Shown piece by piece: positions 25,801 through 33,487 of a DNA stretch of 64,000 nucleotides. Every line of letters begins with the position of its first letter. Position 1 is the first letter of the stretch. The notes under the pieces are model-generated. The model had not been told where the DNA came from and did not search any database. It worked only from the letters and a program-made list of their open reading frames with translations. Both the position numbers and the translations under genes were made by a program. The DNA is taken from NCBI RefSeq assembly GCF_028714215.1, contig NZ_JAQTMS010000002.1:1-64000 (forward strand), in the 5' to 3' direction. This DNA comes from Rhodoferax sp. GTDB lineage: Bacteria; Pseudomonadota; Gammaproteobacteria; Burkholderiales; Burkholderiaceae_C.

Positions 25801-28011
25801 ATGACCGCACGTACCCCCATCCACCGACTGCAAGTCGCCACCGTTCTGCACCAGTTCATCGAGAGCAAAGTCCTGCCCGGCACGGGCCTCGCCGGGCCCA
25901 GGTTCTGGAAAGGTTTTGACGCCCTGGTGGCCGACCTGGCACCGAAAAACATCGCCTTGCTGAAGGAGCGCGAGCGCTTGCAAACAGAGCTGGACGCCTG
26001 GCACACGGCGCACCCCGGACCGATCTCGGATATGCCAGCCTACCGCGCTTTTCTGGAAAAAATCGGCTACCTGGTGCCGCAACCGAAAAAAGTCCGTATC
26101 AGCACCTCCAAGGTGGACGCCGAACTGGCGGTGCAGGCCGGCCCGCAACTGGTGGTGCCTATCCTGAACGCCCGCTACGCCCTGAACGCCGCCAATTCGC
26201 GCTGGGGCAGTCTGTACGACGCGCTGTACGGCACCGATGTGATTTCGGAGGCCGATGGCAACGAAAAAGGCAAGGCCTACAACCCCAGGCGCGGCGCCCA
26301 GGTCATCGAATACGCGCGCCATGTGCTGGACCGCACCGCGCCCCTGCGCCAGGGCTCGCACGTAGCCTCCATCGGCTACCGCATCAAGGACGGCAAGCTG
26401 AGCGTCAAACTGGCCGACGGCAGCAGCAGCCGGTTACAAGACCCGGCGCAGTTGATCGGCTACCAGGGCGAGGCCAAGGCGCCCACCTCTGTGCTGCTGC
26501 GCCACAACGGCTTGCATCTGGACCTTCAGATCAACCGCGCCACGCCCATCGGCGCCAGTGACCCGGCCGGCATCAGCGACCTGGTGCTGGAGGCGGCGCT
26601 CTCCACCATCCTCGATCTGGAAGACTCGGTGGCCGCGGTCGACGCCGACGACAAGGTGCTGGCCTACAGCAACTGGCTGGGCATGCTGCAAGGCACGCTG
26701 ACCGAAGAGGTCAGCAAGGGCAGCCAGACCTTCACCCGTGGTTTGAATCCCGACCGCCTCTACACGCCGCCCTCCGGCAAGGGCAAGGCGGTGCGGCTGC
26801 ATGGGCGCTCGCTGATGTTTGTGCGCAATGTGGGTCACCTGATGACCAACCCGGCTATTCTGTACACCGACAAGCAAGGCGTCACGCGTGAAATCCCGGA
26901 GGGCATCCTGGACGCCGTGATCACCACCACCATTGCCATGCACGATTTGAAGCGCAGCAAGAAGGACAGCATTCGCAACTCGCGCAAGGGCTCGGTCTAC
27001 ATCGTCAAGCCCAAGATGCACGGCCCGGCCGAAGTCGCTTTTGCCAGCGAGCTGTTCGGCCGCGTCGAAAAAATGCTGGGCTTGCCCGACAGCACCGTCA
27101 AGTTAGGCATCATGGACGAGGAGCGCCGCACCAGCGTCAATCTGAAAGCCTGTATCGCCGCCGCCAGCAGCCGCGTCGCCTTCATCAACACCGGCTTTCT
27201 GGACCGCACCGGCGACGAGATGCACAGCGCCATGCAGGCCGGTGCCATGATCCGCAAGGGCGACATGAAAACTAGCGCCTGGATCCAGGCTTACGAGCGC
27301 AACAACGTGCTGGTGGGCCTGTCCTGCGGCCTGCGCGGCAAAGCGCAGATCGGCAAGGGCATGTGGGCCATGCCGGACCTGATGAAGGCCATGCTGGAGC
27401 AGAAGATTGCCCACCCCAAGGCCGGTGCCAACACCGCCTGGGTGCCCAGCCCCACCGGCGCTACCCTGCACGCCCTGCACTACCACCAGGTGCTGGTCAG
27501 CCAGGTGCAAAGAGAGCTGGAAAAAATCAACGCCGGCAAGGAACGTGACAGCCTGCTGAGTGGCCTGCTGACCGTTCCCGTGGCCAGCAACCCGAACTGG
27601 AGCGCCGCGGAAAAACAGCAGGAGCTCGACAACAACGCGCAGGGCATTCTGGGCTATGTGGTGCGCTGGGTCGACCAGGGCGTCGGCTGCTCCAAGGTGC
27701 CCGACATCCACAACGTGGCCTTGATGGAAGACCGCGCCACCTTGCGCATCAGCAGCCAGCACATGGCCAACTGGCTGCACCATGGCGTGGTGACCGAAGC
27801 GCAAGTGAAAGAAACCTTCCAGCGCATGGCCGCCGTGGTGGACCAGCAGAACGCCGGCGACCCGCTGTACAAGAACATGGCGGGTCACTTCGAGACCTCC
27901 ATGGCGTACAGGGCAGCGTGCGACCTGGTGTTCAAAGGCCTGGCACAACCCAGCGGCTACACCGAGCCGTTGCTACATGCCTGGCGGCTGAAGGTGAAGG
28001 CGGCGGCCTGA
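25801..28011 (+). CDS. glcB: malate synthase G
   Basis: A 736-residue monomeric malate synthase condensing glyoxylate and acetyl-CoA to malate. Visible landmarks: [20 protein letters not shown], the Mg2+/catalytic region [37 protein letters not shown], and [17 protein letters not shown], then the C-terminal MWAMPDLM and [19 protein letters not shown]. Length typical. The cognate glcDEF genes are not in the window. Confidence 0.97.
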   Translation: MTARTPIHRLQVATVLHQFIESKVLPGTGLAGPRFWKGFDALVADLAPKNIALLKERERLQTELDAWHTAHPGPISDMPAYRAFLEKIGYLVPQPKKVRISTSKVDAELAVQAGPQLVVPILNARYALNAANSRWGSLYDALYGTDVISEADGNEKGKAYNPRRGAQVIEYARHVLDRTAPLRQGSHVASIGYRIKDGKLSVKLADGSSSRLQDPAQLIGYQGEAKAPTSVLLRHNGLHLDLQINRATPIGASDPAGISDLVLEAALSTILDLEDSVAAVDADDKVLAYSNWLGMLQGTLTEEVSKGSQTFTRGLNPDRLYTPPSGKGKAVRLHGRSLMFVRNVGHLMTNPAILYTDKQGVTREIPEGILDAVITTTIAMHDLKRSKKDSIRNSRKGSVYIVKPKMHGPAEVAFASELFGRVEKMLGLPDSTVKLGIMDEERRTSVNLKACIAAASSRVAFINTGFLDRTGDEMHSAMQAGAMIRKGDMKTSAWIQAYERNNVLVGLSCGLRGKAQIGKGMWAMPDLMKAMLEQKIAHPKAGANTAWVPSPTGATLHALHYHQVLVSQVQRELEKINAGKERDSLLSGLLTVPVASNPNWSAAEKQQELDNNAQGILGYVVRWVDQGVGCSKVPDIHNVALMEDRATLRISSQHMANWLHHGVVTEAQVKETFQRMAAVVDQQNAGDPLYKNMAGHFETSMAYRAACDLVFKGLAQPSGYTEPLLHAWRLKVKAAA

Positions 28012-28130
28012 GCATTGCCACACGTCATGTCGGATCTGATCCGGCAAATAGCACTGCCAGCTTGGCCAGTGTTCAGATTGAGGCGGGCGCAGGCTCAGGC
28101 GGCCTGTGATGGCGTTGACTTCGCGCTGGC

Positions 28131-28340
28131 TCATGACGTCGTTTTCTGCTGTGGCGACGCGCGAACCACCTGACCTGAGCGCATCACAATCAAATCGGTG
28201 CCGGTCTGCAGCGCAAGCTGACGCGCACGAACGGCCGCCCTCCGAAGGGCCTTCAACGATCCCTCGATGTCGGCATCAGTGAGCGTCGGTATCTTGCCGT
28301 AGGCAGGCATGGGCTCATTTACTTGCTTCGGTGTAGTCAT
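28131..28340 (-). CDS. small protein downstream of zeta toxin, probable antitoxin
   Basis: A 69-residue protein (MTTPKQVNEPMPAYGKIPTL...) with a central helix KALRRAAVRARQLALQTGTDLIVMRSGQVVR. Its ATG overlaps the toxin stop (ATGA). It has no recognised domain; position and size make it the likely antitoxin. Unlike epsilon, it lies downstream of the kinase gene. Confidence 0.6.
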   Translation of the reverse strand: MTTPKQVNEPMPAYGKIPTLTDADIEGSLKALRRAAVRARQLALQTGTDLIVMRSGQVVRASPQQKTTS

Positions 28341-28858
28341 GGCTTGTCGCTCCAGTCCATCATTGCAGGCTCGTCGCCCGAGTTGTCATAAAGAACCCAT
28401 TTATCCACCAAGGGTTGATACACGTCGCGGAACAGTCGCGCGCCCGAGTCGAAGCGTCGGCGAATCGTAGCCTCGGGAATGTCATGCCCACCTTGGCGAA
28501 CTCGCTCGGCCACACGTTGTACCGCCATATCCGCCGAAGGCAAACTCAAAAAAAACAACTCGACGCAATAGCCGAAAGCCTGCCATTGCGGAATCTGCCT
28601 TGCGTAACCTCTGCCAGACAAAGTGGTTTCAAAGGCAAAACTCTCCCGCCGGCTCGCATGCTGCGCAATAACCTCCAGCATCAATCTCCCGGCCTGGATG
28701 GCCGCACGCTCCGGCGCAAAGGGTGACAACCCGGCGGCAATCAAGTCGGCATTGACGAAGACGGGGCAACCCGCCTCCTGGGGCAAGAACTCACGCGCAA
28801 AGGTGGTCTTTCCCGCGCCATTCGGCCCGGCAATGATGATGATCTTGGGCTGTGTCAC
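28337..28858 (-). CDS. zeta-toxin family P-loop kinase
   Basis: A 173-residue protein with Walker A GPNGAGKTT (residues 11-19), the zeta-type FVNADLIAAGLSP segment, and FAFETTLSGRGY, which in zeta toxins contributes to UDP-sugar/acceptor binding; a late RVRQGGHDIPEATIRRRF is typical of this bacterial subgroup. Zeta toxins phosphorylate UDP-GlcNAc and block peptidoglycan synthesis; whether this subgroup does so is not established. Starts with GTG at 28858, overlapping the upstream ORF stop by four bases. Confidence 0.85.
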   Translation of the reverse strand: MTQPKIIIIAGPNGAGKTTFAREFLPQEAGCPVFVNADLIAAGLSPFAPERAAIQAGRLMLEVIAQHASRRESFAFETTLSGRGYARQIPQWQAFGYCVELFFLSLPSADMAVQRVAERVRQGGHDIPEATIRRRFDSGARLFRDVYQPLVDKWVLYDNSGDEPAMMDWSDKP

Positions 28859-29259
28859 GCCGCATCCCCGTCAAACAAATCATCCTGCGCCAGGGCGACA
28901 ACGGGCCTCTGCGCCATCGGCAGATTCGCCACGTTCATGGGGCGCGACAGCAGCCACGCGACGTATTGGCGTTGATAGGGAGTGAGAAGAGCGGACAAAA
29001 TTGCTACTTTTTTGTTTAGTTGGATTATGGGGGCTACCCCAAGGGGCGGTAAATCCCAGACACTGCCTCTTGTGCGCTTTTCAGCCTGAAATGCCACCAA
29101 CTCAATTCTCTCCACACTGTCGAGAGAATTGGAAACCCCAGATGAAGCTGGCGATAGCTTCAAAGGCTTGGGCAGAAACGCCTCTACCAAACTCGGCAGT
29201 GAGAGGCGTTTTGCCAGCTCAGGCAGCGCAGGCTTGCCGTACGCAGCCCGCGCGATCAC
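28855..29259 (-). CDS. hypothetical protein of the zeta-toxin operon
   Basis: A 134-residue frame starting with GTG 29259 inside the preceding stop (GTGA). Not recognised. The first half (ARAAYGKPALPELAKRLSL...) and second half (ILSALLTPYQRQYVAWLLSRP...) look like separate pieces joined by a lower-GC, poorly structured middle (SNSLDSVERIELVAF). This fits either a genuine two-part protein or a fusion of gene remnants. No signal peptide or membrane helix. Confidence 0.45.
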   Translation of the reverse strand: MIARAAYGKPALPELAKRLSLPSLVEAFLPKPLKLSPASSGVSNSLDSVERIELVAFQAEKRTRGSVWDLPPLGVAPIIQLNKKVAILSALLTPYQRQYVAWLLSRPMNVANLPMAQRPVVALAQDDLFDGDAA

Positions 29260-29372
29260 GCCGCCTTCAGCAAGAAATCCACATGCACTGCATCGTACGG
29301 AAATTCGATCTTGCCGTCAGCCGTCTTGTCCAGCACGAAATTCCGCTCCCCGTAAGCGAAAATCCAGGCCAT
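29256..29372 (-). CDS. short ORF upstream of the zeta operon (38 residues)
   Basis: Starts ATG 29372 (MAWIFAYGERNFVLDKTADG) and ends at a TGA overlapping the next GTG start. Amino acid composition looks coding. It may be an independent small gene, or the true N-terminus of the 134-residue ORF separated by a frameshift. It begins only 31 bases from the divergent helicase start. Confidence 0.4.
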   Translation of the reverse strand: MAWIFAYGERNFVLDKTADGKIEFPYDAVHVDFLLKAA

Positions 29373-29403
29373 CACCCACCACTCGCGTCAACCCAGCCCA
29401 ACC

Positions 29404-31989
29404 ATGTCCACTGCTCGCAAGCGCAAAACCGCACCAAAGAAAACCAAGACCGCCAAGCCTACCGAACCCCGCCTCTCGCGCCTGCGCCGCCCGCCGGAAC
29501 TGGCGGTCACGGACTGGCAAACGGCACTGCGCCGGCAGTTTGGCCGCGAGCAGTCCTTCGGCTTGGAAAACCTGGGGAGCGAGCCGGTGTTTTCCGACTT
29601 CCGCGTGAGCAACCCCGACAGCGGTACGCGCTACCGAGTGGCGATTCGGGGCCCGGCGCTGGGGCAGAATTTCTGCACCTGCCCGGACTACGCAACCAAT
29701 GATCTGGGCACTTGCAAGCACATCGAGTTCACGCTCGCCAAGCTACAGGCCAGGCGTGGCGGCAAAGCGGCCCTCCAACACGGTTTCCAGCCAACTTACA
29801 GCGAGATTTGGCTCGACTATGCGGGCCAGCGTCGCGTGCGCTTTTCGGCCGGTACGACCTGCCCCGGAACTTTGCTGAAACAGGCAGAGTTACTGTTCGA
29901 TAGCAGCGCTGGCTGGGCCTTGCCATGGGAGCGGCAAGACCAACTGGAGAGCCTGCTGCAAGCTGCGCAGGACTGCCATCATGAGCTGCGCTGTTACGAC
30001 GACGTCTGGCAGTTCATCGCCCAAATCCGAGACGGCGAGCGCCGCTACGCGGCTTTGGTGGCGGCCTACCCGAAGGGCATCCGCGACAAGGCGCTCAAGC
30101 GGCTCCTGAAGGTCAAGCTCTACCCCTACCAGGTGGAGGGTGCGCTGTTTGCCGCGCGCACCGGGCGTTGCCTGATCGGCGACGAGATGGGCCTGGGCAA
30201 GACCATCCAGGCGATCGCCGCCGCCGAGCTGTTCGCGCGCCACTTCGGCGTGCGCCGGGTGCTGGTGGTGTGTCCGACCTCGCTCAAGCACCAGTGGAAG
30301 AACGAATTTGCGCACTTTGCCGAGCGCGAGGTGCAGGTGATCCACGGCCTGCGCGCGCAACGCCAGAATCAGTACCGCGAAGAAGTATTTTGCAAGATCA
30401 CCCACTACGAGACGCTGGCCCGCGACGCCGATCTGATCGCTGCCTGGGCGCCTGACCTGGTGATTGCCGACGAAGCGCAGCGCATCAAGAACTGGAACAC
30501 CATCGCCGCGCGCGCCCTCAAGCGCATCAAGAGCCCCTACGCCATGGTACTGACCGGCACGCCGCTGGAAAACCGGCTGGAGGAGTTGATCTCCATCGTC
30601 CAGTTCGTGGATCAGCACCGGCTCGGACCGACCTGGCGCCTGCTCGACGAGCACCAGATGCGCGACGAGGCGGGACGTGTGATTGGCTACCGGGCGCTGG
30701 ACCGCATCGGGCAGACGCTCGCGCCTGTGATGCTGCGCCGACGCAAGGCCGAAGTATTGACCCAACTGCCCGAGCGGGTGGACAACCGCGTCTTCGTGCC
30801 GCTGACGCCCCAGCAACGCGTGCACCACGACGAGAACGGCCAGATCGTTACGCGCATCGTGCTGCGCTGGCGCAAGACCGGCTACCTGTCGGACGTCGAT
30901 CAACGCCGCTTGCGCTGCGCCTTGCAGAACATGCGCATGGCTTGCAACAGCACATTTCTGCTCGACCACGAGAGCGACCACGGCCACAAGGTGGACGAGC
31001 TGATGACGCTGCTGGACGAACTGTTCGAGGACCCCTGCGCGAAAGCGGTGGTTTTCAGCCAATGGCTGGGCACCCATGAGCTGATTCGGCGCCGCCTGGC
31101 AATGCGCACCCCCACGCTTGCCACTGCGTGTGCTGCGCTGCCCCCCGAGGGAGCCCTCGCGCCTAGGGGCGGCCCGTCGGCGCTCACGCGGCAAATGCGG
31201 CCCTGGGGTCATGTGCTGTTCAGCGGCAGCATCTCCGGCGACAAGCGTGGCGCGCTGGTGGAGCAGTTCCACAACGATCCGGATTGCCGCCTGTTTCTTT
31301 CCACCGACGCCGGCGGCGTCGGCTTGAACCTGCAGCACGCGGCGGCCGTGCTGGTCAACATGGACCTGCCCTGGAACCCGGCGGTGCTGGAGCAGCGCAT
31401 CGGCCGGGTGCACCGCATGGGCCAGTCGCGTGGCGTGCAGGTCATCAATTTTGTCGGCCAGGGCAGCATCGAGGAGGGCATATTGTCAGTGCTGGCCTTC
31501 AAGAAGTCGCTGTTCGCAGGGGTGCTTGATGGTGGCGAGGTTGATGTGTTCATGCAAGGCACGCGCTTGTCCCAGTTCATGAAGCGCGTGGAACAGGTGG
31601 CCGGCGCCATGGGCGAGGACGAGGGGGATGCGCAGCCCAATCCGGGCGTCGACGTGCAGCCACCCGCTGTTGCCGAGTCCATGGACCGGTCCACAGCAGC
31701 CTCCGATGCCACGGCAAGCGTGGCGCCAACCGGCCCCGAGGCCACCGCAGCCGTCACCGAACCCGCGCCTTCGCCGGTCGCAGCCGCCGACCCTTGGGCC
31801 GCCATCCTGGAAGCTGGCGCCGCACTGTTGCAGGGTTTGGCGGCGGCGCGGGGTGCCGCTGGCACGGGCGCGGCGCCGCCGGCGATCGAGCGCGATCCGG
31901 TCACCGGGCAGGCCAGCATTCGCCTGCCGCTGCCGGACCCGGCCGTGCTACAGCGGCTGGCCAAGGCCTTCGAACCCTGGTTAAAGTAG
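29404..31989 (+). CDS. SWIM-domain SNF2 family helicase
   Basis: An 861-residue protein: Lys-rich start, a SWIM zinc motif (CTCPDYATNDLGTCKH, about residues 90-106), then SNF2 helicase lobes with Walker A GDEMGLGKT (about 259), DEAQ box IADEAQRIK, motif III LTGTPLENR, motif V STDAGGVGLNLQ and motif VI QRIGRVHRMGQ. It translocates on dsDNA or remodels nucleoprotein, with a probable repair/transcription role. About 30 residues near 568-600 are encoded by a dispersed repeat inserted between SQWLGTHELIRRRLA and WGHVLFSG. An Ala/Pro-rich tail of about 120 residues ends the protein. Its stop overlaps the convergent kdpE stop region by nine bases. Confidence 0.9.
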   Translation: MSTARKRKTAPKKTKTAKPTEPRLSRLRRPPELAVTDWQTALRRQFGREQSFGLENLGSEPVFSDFRVSNPDSGTRYRVAIRGPALGQNFCTCPDYATNDLGTCKHIEFTLAKLQARRGGKAALQHGFQPTYSEIWLDYAGQRRVRFSAGTTCPGTLLKQAELLFDSSAGWALPWERQDQLESLLQAAQDCHHELRCYDDVWQFIAQIRDGERRYAALVAAYPKGIRDKALKRLLKVKLYPYQVEGALFAARTGRCLIGDEMGLGKTIQAIAAAELFARHFGVRRVLVVCPTSLKHQWKNEFAHFAEREVQVIHGLRAQRQNQYREEVFCKITHYETLARDADLIAAWAPDLVIADEAQRIKNWNTIAARALKRIKSPYAMVLTGTPLENRLEELISIVQFVDQHRLGPTWRLLDEHQMRDEAGRVIGYRALDRIGQTLAPVMLRRRKAEVLTQLPERVDNRVFVPLTPQQRVHHDENGQIVTRIVLRWRKTGYLSDVDQRRLRCALQNMRMACNSTFLLDHESDHGHKVDELMTLLDELFEDPCAKAVVFSQWLGTHELIRRRLAMRTPTLATACAALPPEGALAPRGGPSALTRQMRPWGHVLFSGSISGDKRGALVEQFHNDPDCRLFLSTDAGGVGLNLQHAAAVLVNMDLPWNPAVLEQRIGRVHRMGQSRGVQVINFVGQGSIEEGILSVLAFKKSLFAGVLDGGEVDVFMQGTRLSQFMKRVEQVAGAMGEDEGDAQPNPGVDVQPPAVAESMDRSTAASDATASVAPTGPEATAAVTEPAPSPVAAADPWAAILEAGAALLQGLAAARGAAGTGAAPPAIERDPVTGQASIRLPLPDPAVLQRLAKAFEPWLK
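31109..31182 (+). repeat. dispersed 74-bp repeat, copy in SNF2 helicase
   Basis: Nearly the same sequence as 38647-38720: 74 aligned bases with 8 differences by eye. It contains the palindromic block GCCCCCCGAGGGAGC and a GGGGCGGCCC block. Its length here keeps the helicase frame open. Confidence 0.8.
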
Positions 31990-32691
31990 CAGCCGGTAGC
32001 CGACGGCGGTCTCGGTCAGCAAATGGCGCGGTTGCGCCGGATCGATTTCAAGCTTCTGGCGCAAATGCCCCATGTAGATCCGCAGGTAGTGACTTTGCTG
32101 GGCATGTGACGGGCCCCAGACCTCGCGCAACAACTGGCGGTGCGTCAGCACCCGGCCCACATTGGCGACCAGCACCGTCAGCAAGCGGTATTCGATCGGC
32201 GTCAGGTGCACCTCGGCGCCGTTGCGTCGCACAATGCGCGCCTGCCGATCCACCTCCACTTCGCCGAACCTGAACACCGGATCATTGTCAGCGGATGCCT
32301 CTGCCGCACCCTCGCCGGGCGCGGCGCGCGGCCGGCGCAGGTTGGCACGCACCCGGGCCAGCAGTTCGCCAACGCCGAAAGGCTTGCTCAGGTAGTCGTC
32401 GGCACCGGCATCCAGGGCGGCAATCTTGTCGGCCTCGTCGGCGCGCGCCGACAACACCACGATAGGCACGGCGGACCAGCCGCGCACGTCGCGAATCAGT
32501 TCCAGACCGTCGCCATCGGGCAGGCCCAGGTCCAGCACCAGCAGATCGGGCTTGCGGGTGCCGGCTTCGATCAAACCCTTTTTCAGCGTGTCGGCTTCAT
32601 GCACCTGCCAGCCCTCGGCTTCGAGCGCCGCGCGCACAAAGCGGCGAATCTGGGGCTCGTCCTCAACGATGACGGCAACGGGGGCAGACAT
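31981..32691 (-). CDS. kdpE: K+-operon response regulator KdpE
   Basis: A 236-residue OmpR-family regulator: receiver with D54 in VLDLGLPDGDG and K in YLSKPF, a linker with extra Ala/Glu residues, and winged helix ending SHYLRIYMGHLRQKLEIDPAQPRHLLTETAVGYRLLL. Activates kdpFABC at low K+ or high osmolarity. Normally its start overlaps kdpD; here about 800 bases with a BrnTA module lie between, so expression may depend on read-through or a new promoter. Confidence 0.94.
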   Translation of the reverse strand: MSAPVAVIVEDEPQIRRFVRAALEAEGWQVHEADTLKKGLIEAGTRKPDLLVLDLGLPDGDGLELIRDVRGWSAVPIVVLSARADEADKIAALDAGADDYLSKPFGVGELLARVRANLRRPRAAPGEGAAEASADNDPVFRFGEVEVDRQARIVRRNGAEVHLTPIEYRLLTVLVANVGRVLTHRQLLREVWGPSHAQQSHYLRIYMGHLRQKLEIDPAQPRHLLTETAVGYRLLL

Positions 32692-32800
32692 TGGGATGTG
32701 GTTCCAGGTTAGGCATTGTCGCTGCCCGGGAACTCAGGTGGCAGCATACAGTGCGTTTGGTTCCGGATCTCTCTATGGTTCCTTCTTCGCAGCAGTACCT

Positions 32801-32824
32801 CTAGCCTTGCCAAGGCTAGGTTTT
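32801..32824. terminator. inverted repeat between brnA and kdpE, possible terminator
   Basis: An 8-bp stem CTAGCCTT/AAGGCTAG with 3-base loop, followed on the plus strand by GTTTT. On the minus strand, which carries the genes, there is no T-run, so stopping of brnTA transcripts here is doubtful. Confidence 0.35.
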
Positions 32825-32851
32825 CCTCGAGAGTCCGTTTTGTGACCATGC

Positions 32852-33109
32852 TCAGTGCGCAACATCAGTCTCAAGCAACAAACGAACATAGCGCGTGTAC
32901 GGTATCCCCTTGGCCTTCGCCTTTGCCTTCAAAGCATCAAGCAAGTTTTGAGGAAGCCGCATGTTCAGCGCCGCAGCCTTCGGCTCGACCTCGAAGCGCA
33001 TTGGCTTGAAGCCTGACAGGTCGTAATGCGAAAGGTCTGCCGTATCAACGAATCGCTCCGCATCCGCATCACTCGCGAGTGTTGGCATGGGCTTAGATTT
33101 GGTTTTCAT
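32852..33109 (-). CDS. BrnA-type antitoxin
   Basis: An 85-residue protein from ATG 33109 (MKTKSKPMPTLASDADAERFV). The C-terminus is a ribbon-helix-helix-like segment, ALNMRLPQNLLDALKAKAKAKGIPYTRYVRLLLE, as in BrnA/CopG antitoxins; the YDLSGFKPMRFE stretch before it is typical of BrnA. The start lies inside the 3' end of the toxin gene (17-base overlap), matching the toxin-first brnTA order. Autorepression with BrnT is expected from the family. Confidence 0.82.
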   Translation of the reverse strand: MKTKSKPMPTLASDADAERFVDTADLSHYDLSGFKPMRFEVEPKAAALNMRLPQNLLDALKAKAKAKGIPYTRYVRLLLETDVAH

Positions 33110-33378
33110 AGTGATCGATCTCCTTCTGGTGCATGTAGCGGGCACTGATGGGGCGAAGCATGGTCTTGGCGTCAACCTTGCGTAGCATGAAAACCAGAAA
33201 GACGTAGCGCCCAGTCTCCGTCTTTCCGATGGCCCTCATGCGCGGCTCATCCGGGTTAGGGTCTGGCATGACGGCAGGCGTCCCAAGGAGAACCTGTTCT
33301 ATTTCCTCTCGGGAAACGCCATGCTTGCCGCACTTCGGCCAGTTGCCTTCGTCCCAGTCGCAACCCCGCTATTTTCAC
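33093..33378 (-). pseudogene. BrnT-type toxin gene with N-terminal frameshift
   Basis: Reading from GTG 33378 gives VKIAG, then the frame must shift by one base at a GGGG run to continue as DWDEGNWPKCGKHGVSREE, then RMRAIGKTETGRYVFLVF and ISARYMHQKE, ending at TAA 33093. This is a full-length BrnT RNase fold, but no start codon exists in the main frame before an internal ATG about 30 codons in. One extra G (four instead of three) explains it. Either the toxin is inactivated or the base call is wrong. Confidence 0.75.
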
Positions 33379-33384
33379 GCTCTA

Positions 33385-33390
33385 ATTATA
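33385..33390 (-). promoter_or_regulatory. -10 element for brnTA
   Basis: A perfect TATAAT on the minus strand, six bases before the GTG of the toxin frame. The predicted transcription start would fall at or beside the GTG, so the message may be nearly leaderless. No good -35 was found. Confidence 0.5.
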
Positions 33391-33487
33391 CGCGTTTGTC
33401 TCTACATTTGTCGTTACTCACACCCCAAGTCGCGGTCAGGCCGGGGACGGGAATCAGGATGCCTTCAAGCGCAGCAGCGGTTGATCG

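Noticed and set aside
29890-31413. 507-codon minus-strand frame over the SNF2 helicase
   Set aside because: Shadow; the helicase motifs are on the plus strand and the opposite frame has low-complexity composition.
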